Shown here: positions 45,756-55,464 of the stretch, in pieces | How positions within the stretch are numbered: the first letter of the stretch is position 1 | How the letters are laid out: each line of letters begins with the position of its first letter | Source: Mytilus galloprovincialis | Lineage: Eukaryota > Mollusca > Bivalvia > Mytilida > Mytilidae | Assembly: GCF_965363235.1 (NCBI RefSeq) | Contig: NC_134844.1 | Coordinates: forward strand, 75,943,497-76,007,496 | Direction: 5' to 3' | Length of the DNA stretch: 64,000 nt | Position numbers and translations under genes: made by a program | The notes under the pieces: generated by a model | What the model saw: the letters and a program-made list of their open reading frames with translations, nothing else | The model's database searches: none | What the model was told of the DNA's origin: nothing

Positions 45756-47047
45756 ACTGTTGAAATTATTTAAATGTTCATAACATATATGTAAAATTGT
45801 AAAAGTCTCCACTTCATACTGTATCACTTACTTATTCAAGGTTTTCCCCATTGACATAAGGAAATGTCAATTACTGGTTCGTCAGTAATGCTCCAATACA
45901 GATTTTTTGAGAAAATACAAAACCTAGTACAAAATGTACAAAAATTTAACATGTTTACGTGCTAAGACAACAACTGAGTCCATACCATAGATGTTAGCCC
46001 CTATTGTTTTCTATTCCATTTGCTGTCATGCATCATTGCTAAAAGTAATTTATGAAGAAAACATTCATCATTCATGTTATTTTTCAACGTCTGTGCAGCA
46101 GTCCATTCATCCATCTGTCTTGCTTCAGTTTAAAGTTTTTTGTCATGGTAATTTTTGAAAAGTTGAAATCCAATCAACTTGTAACTTAGTACACTGGTTT
46201 TCCCATTGGAGTTAGACTTGTATTTCTATGTGTTTAGATAGTACTGCATGCTCATTTCGTCATTCAATTGTTTATGTATTATAGTTTAACTTCAGGTTAC
46301 ACATTTATGTGTCTGAGCTTTATCAAGAAATCTTGAATCTTGGGACTATTATACTAGTACTATATAATTATATTACTAATTTACTAGTATAATAGTCCCA
46401 GATTACATTAAGTGCTTTTAAATAATTTTCACCTGTTTTCACATTACAAAGTATATCATGGTTAATTAATATCAATCACATAACATCTTTAAGAAAAGAA
46501 TTTTATGATAGTATTTCAGTAGGTTGTAAAAATTTTTAAAAGTTAAGCACATGTGCCAAATTTAATTTACTTTTTATTCAAGAAAACCTAGAGGTATTGA
46601 AAAATATTGCTTTTTATAGTAACAAATGTTTTGAACTGAGAAAACTATCAATATAGTATAGATATTGTTTTATTAAAGATGTTTAGAATATTTGCCTGTT
46701 AATAATAAATATATTGTTATGCCTTTTTATGTATATATGGCTCTGATTTGGTTGTAGATTAACATCTAAGAAATAGTAGTTAAATTCAGGTTTATGATTT
46801 GTGTTATTATTGTAACAATTATAAAAATCATTGTAATAAATTGCTTTGCTCTTCATGGGCCCTTTAATTGGAATAAAAATATCTGATCATAACTTTTATT
46901 GGAGTAACAGATTTATTTGAAAATTTTCTGTATTCTAATTTTATGATGACTAAAACATTGTAAAAGACATTGTGTTATTGATAATGACTTTTGGGATTTT
47001 TAACCGGATTTTTGTGACAAAAATGTTGGTTATTGATTTGGTGACAT
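45756..47047 (+). other. 3' flank of the TRIM-like gene
   Basis: Several AATAAA-type signals lie within about 1 kb (for example near 46704 and 46835). A perfect hairpin is at 46341-46400. There is no further gene. Confidence 0.45.
46341..46400. repeat. Perfect 19-bp hairpin in the TRIM-like 3' flank
   Basis: TGGGACTATTATACTAGTA and its exact complement TACTAGTATAATAGTCCCA are separated by 22 AT-rich bases. It could be a tiny MITE or, if transcribed, a stable 3' UTR stem. Confidence 0.9.
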
Positions 47048-47109
47048 CCCATTAGTCTGACAACCATTATTCCGCAGCCCATTACTCCGACAGCCCATTA
47101 TTCCGACAA
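47048..47109 (+). repeat. Tandem CCCATTATTCCGACAG motif, four copies
   Basis: The units CCCATTAGTCTGACAA, CCATTATTCCGCAG, CCCATTACTCCGACAG and CCCATTATTCCGACAA follow one another directly. Confidence 0.9.
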
Positions 47110-47541
47110 TGCGTTTTTCTTATGTGTATGGGTATATTTTCGTTAAAAAGACCAACTCCGTTATCTGGGCCTTTTTCAAAAAATGTGGATTTTCTTGTAC
47201 AATCAATATTTCTAAAAAAGTGTAAATATGTTTATCCAATTTTTAGATACACCATTTAGTTTTTGGTGTGTGTAACAAGTTCCAGAAAATTCAATATGAA
47301 ATTTAGCTACAGATATTGCTTCCAGTGGGTTTCAAAGGGTCCAAAAACACCAAAATTGCTTGTACCAAATTGAAAAACTAGTCTTTTTTAAATGCTGGTT
47401 TTAATACCCAGCGGAAATTATTATTTTTCTTTTGTTATTATAAATATATAGGTATCACTGCAGGTATGTATACACAAATACAGGGAATTATTAGATTTTA
47501 TTAGCATTTTTTTTTACTTTTCATTTCGTACTTAAAAAAAT

Positions 47542-48130
47542 GTCAACTACATAACGCAAATGAAATAATGTTGCCAACAAACAACTGATTATATCCCTTG
47601 TAACTAAGGAAGTGTTCTCTACTTACTCTTCACCCTCTGATGACGTGCTTAAAGTTACAGGATGACATCATTGATTCATTTCATTATAGATTAGTTTTGG
47701 TGAGTACAAATTACTCCGTAATTTTATTCTATGTCAACTTTGTTAGGCAAAAACATTGATAAATTTTGGCATAAATATTTTTTTTTTACATAAATCATTC
47801 AAAGTCTATAATACTCACTCTAATTCAATAAAAACCATTTATCTGGTAGTATTAGGGTCAAGAAAAACCTCCAAAAACCACAAATAGGTCAACTACATAA
47901 CGGTCAACTACATAACGCAGTGAATCGCTATGTAGTTGACAAAAAGCGTTATGTAGTTGACAATGCTGAATTAAATTCACTTTAAAATATGTTTCTAAAA
48001 AGTGTAATTTTAACCATGTTAACTGTTTTGAAAAAAGTGTGATGATTTTTATGGAAATATATATCAAGCAAAATGTAAATATTATTAAAAAAAATTTAGG
48101 GACCGAAACTAAATCCGTTATGTAGTTGAC
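47542..48130. repeat. Iteron cluster GTCAACTACATAACG
   Basis: Exact or near-exact 15-mers lie at 47542-47556, 47888-47902 and 47903-47917 (forward, the last two abutting). Others are at 47926-47940, 47947-47961 and 48116-48130 (reverse). The sequence is close to the 34432-35245 iteron variants GTCAACTATGAAAC and GTCCACTACGTAAC. Element ends are not identified; the block may start with the CCGACAG array at 47048. Confidence 0.85.
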
Positions 48131-48544
48131 ATATGTCCCATACTTGTTTCTATGTTATTTTTTAAAATATTTTTGTAGTAGCATTTAAGATTGCATATTT
48201 TTATTTCAGGTTGTATTGTTGTTAAACTATTCAATTTCATATATTAAAGTTGAAAATTGAATATTTTTTTGTATTGTTATTTCACAACTGAAATATCCAC
48301 ATTTTTTGAAAATGACCCATCTATGATATGTGTGCTTGTACGTCTTGATTACAATTATTCTTTCCATACGGGATATTTGTATATTGGAGTTGATACACAT
48401 GCTCAGTCCTTATCATCGTTCAACTTTCGATTTACGTGTCTAGGTACTTTATTTATCTTTGTATTTCGTTGTTTGTGTGTCCACTGTCAGTCTGTGCTGT
48501 TCTAGTTCGCTAGTTTTTGCATATGTGTCTTGATGTTCCTTCTT

Positions 48545-48945
48545 TATATAAAGAAGATGTGGTATGATTGCCAATGAGACAACTATCCACAAGAGACCAA
48601 CATAACACAGACATTAACAACTATAGGTCACCGTACGACCTTCAACAATGAGCAAAGCCCATACCGCATAGTCAGGTATAAAAGATCCCGATAAGACAAT
48701 GTAAAAAAAAAATCAAACCAGAAAACTAACGGCCTTATTTGTATAAATAAATGAACGAAAAACAAATATGTAACACATAAACAAACGACAACTACTGAAT
48801 TACAGGCTCCTGACTTGGGACAAGCACATACATAAAAAATGTGGCGGGGTGAAACATGTAAGCGGGATCCCATCCCTCCCTCTAACCTGGGACAGTGGTA
48901 TAACAGTCCAACATAAGAACGAATTATAAAAATCAGTTGAAAAAG
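48545..48945 (+). repeat. R1 repeat, long plus-strand copy
   Basis: AAGAAGATGTGGTATGATTG, CAACTATAGGTCACCGTACG, ACCTTCAACAATGAGCAAAG, GGCTCCTGACTTGGGACA, AATGTGGCGGGGTGAAACAT and AACCTGGGACAGTGGTATAA occur in order, so this copy reaches far into the 3' half of R1. Confidence 0.85.
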
Positions 48946-49399
48946 GCTTACATTTGCATTCAGGTCTCGCAGATCAAATTTATTTCGTAGTGTGTTAATT
49001 TACGTTTTTTGATTGAGCTAAGCCTTCCAATTTATATTTTATGGCATGGTTTTCTATGTTGTGATGTTATGCTATTGTTTCAGAAAAAGGGTTCAACTTG
49101 GTTCCATTAAAACGTTTAATCCCGCTGCAAATGTTTGCACCTGTCGTAAGTCACAGGTATTTGGGGCATGGACCCCCCTTTTTTTGGACCTCACTAAAAA
49201 AAAAATGTTTAGTGTTTTTTTATTTATTTACAATTTTCTACAATGTATAAACATATATCAAGTCTCAACAATCCATTGCTAGTCGATTACAATAATTTTT
49301 TTACTATCCATACGAGCTCCAAGTGAAAAAAGAAGTCCTACATGTAAGTCAGGAATCTGATGTACAGTAGTTTTCGTTTGTTTATGTTATTTATACGTG

Positions 49400-49735
49400 T
49401 TTCTCGTTTTTTATATAAATTGGACCGTCGGTTTTCCCGTTTGAATGGTTTTACACTAGTAATTTTGGGGCCCTTTATAGCTTTTTCTTCGGTGTGAGCC
49501 AAGGCTCCGTGTTGAAGGCCGTACATTGACCTATGATTGTTTACTTTTATAAATTGTTGTTTGGATGGAGAGTTGTCTCATTGGCACTCACACCACATCT
49601 TACTATACCTATTAACCGTCATCAGATGGATAAAAATACAAGTGGATGTGGCCGGGTACTTGTACATTCCGACAACAAAAAGACACTATAGGAACAGATC
49701 TGAGGGTACTCGCAGTTAGTTATCTGAAAGCTAGT
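49400..49735. repeat. R1-type repeats, two abutting fragments
   Basis: 49410-49605 is the GTGTGAGCCAAGGCTCCGTG variant in reverse. 49606-49735 is the R1 3' end in forward orientation (GTGGATGTGGCCGGGTACTT, GCTAGTTCAAAGCCACTAAC). They meet head to head. Confidence 0.7.
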
Positions 49736-49750
49736 TCAAAGCCACTAACA

Positions 49751-50647
49751 ACTAGTAAAAAATCATGCATCTAAGACTTAACTAGATCTTCGGTTCCCCC
49801 TTTTCGCGTATCAGGGGAGTGAGGTTTCTCCCACTATTAACTACATAAATAAATATATTGGAGTTGGTTAACACTACCCGCCCTCTTAGGTCGCAACACT
49901 TTCTGTCCTTGTATCACTCATCGGAGTTTTATTTAAATTAATTTTGTCGCAGAAATATACAGTCACTGTTTAGATAGAGTGCAGTATAAAAGCCAATAAC
50001 AAACTAGTAAAAAATAAAAAACAATGTGTGACATTCTTGTCCTGCTTGTGTCTGTCAAATTGTCTAATTTTAAAAACTTAGTACATTATGTGTTTTGTTG
50101 GAAACTTGACACTTATTTTTCATTTAAAGATTGTTTTCAAGAAGAAAAAAATATTTAGATATTATTACTTTTAAGAAAGGTAGTTCATATGTTAATTCAC
50201 AACCGGTGCTCTTCCATTACATTAAGAATTGAAAATGCTAGATACTAAAAAAATCGTATTGTACAGCTGATAAACTTGAGGATGAGCGTCATTTTTCAAT
50301 CGAATGATCACTTAATTATAATTTGAGGGAGAAACTCTTTCACCATATATCTAGCACATGTAAGAACTTTAAAAAGTAAGAAAAATATGATAAATTTTGG
50401 ATGATAAGTTAACACAAGAAAACTTTACTATTATAGGGGGAAATGATGATTACATTGTTAGTTCTTTTGAATTATGTAGAACATGTCTTGATACTGACTG
50501 TTATTTGATATCAATGTGTTAGTTTGGTTTTTTTTTTCTATTTTGTCTTGGCTCCGATTGTGACTGAGGCTTATAGTGCTATAAAGATAACTATATCATA
50601 TTAGTATTGTAATGTCTTATTAGATGTCATGAATGTTGACCCAATCA
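49751..50647. other. Non-coding stretch
   Basis: I see no gene or clear repeat boundary. Confidence 0.4.
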
Positions 50648-51016
50648 TTAGACCGCCGCTTCGAAAAAGCCGGGGTATACTGTTTTACCTCTGTCTGTCC
50701 GTCCGTCCAACCGTCAGTTCGTCCGTCCGTCCCCTAAATATGTGCGTTGCATCTTTTTCATGAACTACATTACAAAGATTTCTGAAAAGTTTATTGAAGT
50801 CGTCTATGTCGTGTAATGCGTTTTCAAATTCTATGACAGCCAAGTTGAAAATTGTCGTCACATTTTTCTCAGGAACTACAATACAATGATTTCTGAAATT
50901 TGATTTTAAGGTTTATATAAGTCAGTTATACTGTGTAATGCTTTTTCAGATTCACAACTCAAAACCTTCCTATCTACCGAAATGTTTGGGCGGGGGTATC
51001 ATCAGTAGCTCGTATC
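50648..51016 (+). repeat. R4-like bivalve repeat (CCGGGGTATAC type)
   Basis: It runs from CGCTTCGAAAAAGCCGGGGT, through CTGTCTGTCCGTCCGTCCAA, to TTGGGCGGGGGTATCATCAG. A partial second copy (51640-51870) has CATTTACTCATGAACACTTC and GGCAGGGGTATCGTCAG. Confidence 0.65.
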
Positions 51017-51072
51017 ATCAATGGTTGTTCTGGATTTATATGCTCTTTTAATCTTTTAATTTGGAAAATGAC

Positions 51073-51222
51073 ATATTCTTTTCTGTTATAAATATATATA
51101 TATAATATATTTTATATACAGATTTCGAATTGAGTATATAGAAAGTATTCGAACTACCTTATCCTTATGTTATAGCCTTATGTTCTATATATATATATAT
51201 ATGTGTATATATAGAACATCAG
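51073..51222. repeat. (TA)n tracts and AT hairpin
   Basis: ATATATATATATAATATATT, then GTTCTATATATATATATATA to TATATATAGAAC, the latter able to fold on itself (about 51190-51222). Confidence 0.85.
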
Positions 51223-51989
51223 TTGTTCGACCTGTTAGTCAAGTGCGTTTTGTTTAAATATACTTTTTCACTTGGTCTTTTGGAAAATGTTGTTTGTGCT
51301 GTTTTTAGAACCTTCTACAACGAAATTTGTTTTACATGCACACGTATAAAAATTGCGGTATAAAATAAAATAATGACGATTTTGACTTTTACGGTTCTGG
51401 ATTTACGATTCTTGAAAGATTGGAAAATGGCGTTTCCAGTTGTGTCCGTGTATTTACTCATGAACCGTATATGAATGGTATACCAGTATTAATGCGATCA
51501 CCAACTACAGGAGATCACCAGTCCTGTCCGTGCATTTACTCATGAACTGTTCAACCAAAGTTTTTAAAATTTTAATATGTTGTTACTGATGACAAAATGG
51601 ACGTCAAGTTCAATAAGAAAAAAATGTGTTTCCAGTCATGTTGTTGCATTTACTCATGAACACTTCAACCAAAGCTTTTCAAATTCTATCCCTCACATGA
51701 ATATTTTTATGTCACATCTTTCTCAGGAATTACAAGGATTTCTAAAATTTGGTTTAAGGGTTTATATAGGTCAGGTATAGCGTGTGATTCGTTTTCAGAT
51801 TCATCACTCAAAACTTCTTACATGTTTAACGTCAAATATTTTGGCAGGGGTATCGTCAGTTCACTTGTTTTCTTCTCTTCGGTAAATTGTTTGAAGAATT
51901 TAAAGTAGGTAGGTTGTTTGTTTTACTGTTGAAACTAATTTTGTGAATGTATATATATTTTTTATGAAGTGCCCTCCTTTAATAACTAA

Positions 51990-52320
51990 GGTTATATTGT
52001 CTATTTATAAAAATATATTCAGATATCAAATTTAGGACTCAGTTTTCAAGTGGGTCCAGAATTAAACTGTGTTTGGTTTCGACATAAATTGAATATATGT
52101 ATGGGGTTCCTTGGAACGCTGAATCTAAACCAGATTAATGTTCATTATTGAATAAAACCACAATGAGGCCCAAAGGGTAATTAATCAAACTTTTGTTTAA
52201 TTTCATTAATTTACATGAATTCTTGGGATTCTTTGATATGCTGATTCTACCAATAGTTTAGTAGTTAAATCATATCTAGTTTTAGAGAACCATTTTTGTT
52301 GTCAAGTCATCACTGGTTCG
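51990..52320 (+). repeat. Diverged dispersed repeat
   Basis: Two related blocks, GGGGTTCCTTGGAACGCTGAATCT (about 52101) and GGGATTCTTTGATATGCTGATTCT (about 52227), belong to a repeat that I recall from bivalves. The original text is GGTTCTTTGATATGCTGAAT. Non-coding. Confidence 0.5.
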
Positions 52321-53139
52321 TTGAAATAAGGTTGAGTTATTTCCCTTTGAACAAAAATACTATATATGTCATATATGGATTTTATTTTTAGTCTATCAAT
52401 GATTGTCTCTGTTCAATTGATTTTGGTCATGAGTTGTCAAAAATTGCTTTCTAACTATTTTTTAAAGTCATGTGTGTTATATATATGAAGGTATATGTCA
52501 TAGTCCTTATGTGGTATTTAATTTTTGTTGTGTGCGTTAATGTTTAATTTTTACTTGATCCTGTTTGGGGGTTCAGATTTGAAAATATCAGTTTCATTAT
52601 TAATTAGATAATAATCTATTTTAAATATTTAATCACAATCCAAATTCAGAGCTGTTTTAAGCTTAAATCTTCTGTCCATACTTGCAGGGTTCGACCTCTG
52701 CAGGGAAATCCGGTTTGCTATCACTCTGACAACGTCTTGTAACCGCCGTATACGAACACATAACCTTGAATTATACCATGTAAAAAAAACATAATGAACG
52801 ACCCATTCATGAATTAGTTAGTGGATTTTCGTACGCTTCAAGTTCACGAACTTGTGCCATGGACCATTAATTACAGTTTTTGTGGTATTTGTAATATTGA
52901 ATAAAATCAGAAACGGGAGCGCTGAGAGGTTTGATTTTAAATTAATCAGACTTCCCCCGATTTAACCACTAGCTGGTATAGGCTTACGTTCAATAACTGG
53001 GAATACTCTTAGATTAGTAACTCAGACTTCTCTCAAATCAGTACATGTATATGCGACTTCTATTAGATAAGTAACTGTGACTACTCTTAGATTTAACATT
53101 ATTGCGTTTGTCTTCATGTTAGTTTTTGTGCTTCATTCA
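52321..53139. other. Non-coding stretch
   Basis: GGGTTCGACCTCTGC at about 52688 resembles a tRNA B box, but there is no matching A box or cloverleaf. Confidence 0.4.
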
Positions 53140-53575
53140 TGTAAAACAATACAAACGAGAAAACTAACGACCTGATTTATGTACACAAAAAATGGACGAA
53201 AAACAAATACGTAACACACCAACAAACGACAACCACTGAAGTAAAGGCTATCAAGATACAAAAAAAAACCAGGCTCCTGACTTGGAACAGTCACATACAT
53301 ACAGAATGTGGCGGGATTGAACATGTTAGCGGGATTCAAACCCTCCCAAACCTGGTACAGTCACTGTGGTGTAACAGTACACCATAAGAACGAACTATAA
53401 AAATCAGTCATTGAAAAAGGCTTAACCCATCAGATTGGTTCAAATAGAAATACATCTAACAAAAACACAGAATGGACGTGGCCGGGTACTTGTATATCCC
53501 AACTTCAAAAATACACTAAGTACAGATATGAGAGTTCTCACAGTAACTGACAGCTAGTTCAAAGCCACTAACAAC
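53140..53575 (+). repeat. R1 repeat, 3' half, plus orientation
   Basis: It contains CGAGAAAACTAACGACCTGA, CGTAACACACCAACAAACGA, GGCTCCTGACTTGGAACAGT, ATGTGGCGGGATTGAACATG and CTAGTTCAAAGCCACTAACA. Confidence 0.8.
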
Positions 53576-53740
53576 AGTGGCGGATCCAGAAATTTTAATA
53601 AGTAAGGGCCCACTGACTGCCTAAGAAGGGCCCGCTCCAGTCATGGTTCAGTGATTCCCTATATAATCAACAATTTTTTTCCCAGAAAGGGGGGGGGCGG
53701 GCCCCCGGGAAAACCCTCTAAACCCGCCTCTGAACAACTA
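53576..53740 (+). repeat. GTGGCGGATCCAGAAATTT repeat (family R6), copy 1
   Basis: It starts GTGGCGGATCCAGAAATTTT, passes ATTCCCTATATAATCAACAA and a run of nine G residues, and ends CCCGCCTCTG. Copies are at 58556-58688 and, in reverse, at 59622-59788. Confidence 0.75.
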
Positions 53741-54431
53741 ATAAAAGTTAATCGGAGGCTTGAGCATTGTTGTCCTTGATTGGTGTCCTGTCGTTTACTT
53801 TCAATATTATTTTCAAGTTGAAATAAGACTAGATTTTTTTTTCGTTTAAATTTCTACACATATTTTTTTGTGTCATTTTGAAGTTGACTATATGGTATTG
53901 GTTCTGATCATTGTTGCATAGCTTGCGGTGACCTATACATGCTGAAATTTGCTTCATTTGGTCTTTGTTGGGTAGTTGTCTCTACTGTAAACATATTTTA
54001 TTAAAGAAATCATTATATATATATATATATATATAGCTACAAGGGTAAAGATATAAATACGAAATATACAAAAGATTCAATAACTGGGATTAGGAAACAA
54101 GAGCAGTTTTCTTATATAAATCCGTCTCCCTAAATTCGAAAATAAAATTACAAGCTATGAACACATGCTGAATAGCAAACAAATAAATATGTAACAAAAT
54201 ACAGCCAATTATTACAATAACAAAAGGAATATTCATACGAAAAAAATATATAGCAAAGGAAGGGGGTGAAAGATGTTTTTAGAAAAATGAGAGTGTTATT
54301 AAAGAATGAAAAAAAAATATATATATAGGGGAGGAGTGAATAATTAGAATTATTTGATTGTGAATGTGAATCGATTGCTGCTTATAATAAAGTTTTGCAC
54401 AGCTTTAAATATAAGTATGTTTTGTTCTGCT
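53741..54431. repeat. R1 remnant and (TA)n tract
   Basis: A weak R1 relic (GGTGACCTATACATG, GGGTAGTTGTCTC) lies at about 53880-53995. It is followed by (TA)n at 54016-54036. No gene. Confidence 0.5.
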
Positions 54432-54437
54432 GAAAGT

Positions 54438-54661
54438 GAGGGCCCTCATGGGGTTTTTGATTATGTGATTACTTGGCCGTTTTTTTAATGATTATTTGAT
54501 TATTAAGCCAAATATTTCATGATTATTTGATTACCTAGGACTGTATTTTTAGTTTATGATTATTTGATTACTAAAGATAAGCAAATATTTAATGATTATG
54601 TGATTATATTGGCAAAAAAATGTTGATTATGTGATTACTAGGACCCCCCATGAGGGGCCTC
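54438..54661 (+). mobile_element. 224-bp MITE with six direct TGATTATTTGATTA iterons
   Basis: The TIRs are GAGGGCCCTCATGGGG and, in reverse, GAGGCCCCTCATGGGG. GAAAGT flanks both ends exactly (54432-54437 and 54662-54667), a 6-bp target duplication. Six copies of TGATTAT(T/G)TGATTA lie inside in the same orientation, 25-50 bp apart. No coding content. Confidence 0.9.
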
Positions 54662-54667
54662 GAAAGT

Positions 54668-55421
54668 CTATCGGAGCCAAAAAGTAAAACATTAGTAGAA
54701 AGTTTGATTGGAATCTGTAGGTTGTGAGTGTGTCTTTGGCGAGGTACATTGAATATTTTGCATTTTAATAAGTAGCGATACAAGTAGTTATCTCTTTGGA
54801 AATAATACAACATCTCATTATGGTATATCGATCTGTATTTTGTAATGTATTTTTTTTTAGGAAAAGATCATATGTATAGAAGCTTAAGGGATAGATGGCA
54901 ATGCGTCGATCAGACAGTAACCAACCAACACAAAATAAACTGTGAGACATTAGAGGCCTCATTAGAGAGGTCACTGTACTATATATGTGTTATGCTCTAA
55001 ACAAGCTTCATGTCAGTGAAAAAACTATGTGAATTAAGGTTTTTTATCCTACATTGAACTTTTGGTGTCGTCCCTAAGGTTCATTTTAAAACTATCATCA
55101 ATTAAAGTTTATTTAATTAATCCCAAATCTATGGTTAGTGTTGTTTTATGTAAGCATGGTAATTGAGCACAAGCGCTCTTGAATCTGTTGCTATTAATAA
55201 ATACCTAACAAATACATTATACCTTAATTGGTAATCAATTAAATGAATAATCCTCCTGAGTTTGAGTCTGCTTTACTCGTATCAATACAACAAAGTCACG
55301 AACTCAACGAGATCTCATCTACACAAACACAAATACATAAATTGCATATATATAAAAAGAAACATAATTCATTAAATTTTATATAAACCCGAATCAATAT
55401 TAACTACAAAAACACAAAGAT
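54668..55421. other. Intergenic stretch upstream of the 335-aa gene
   Basis: I see no gene. The frames at 54604-54813 and 54765-54974 (minus) are accidental. Confidence 0.4.
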
Positions 55422-55430
55422 TATATAAAG
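55422..55430 (+). promoter_or_regulatory. TATA box TATATAAAG
   Basis: A strong TATA box 35 bases before the ATG at 55465. It would place transcription start only a few bases before the start codon. Another TATATAAAA lies at about 55352, which would allow a longer leader. Confidence 0.5.
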
Positions 55431-55464
55431 CGTATTTCCAGTTTCAAATCGAAAGACAAACAAC

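Noticed and set aside
47542-48130. A CRISPR-like repeat array
   Set aside because: The genome is eukaryotic, spacing is irregular, copies occur in both orientations and there are no spacers of even length.
48628-48873. Minus-strand frame with SGACNSVVVVCLCV as a gene (similar frames at 53133-53339, 60035-60307 and 17457-17660)
   Set aside because: The same frame recurs at each R1 copy and is the reverse reading of that repeat.
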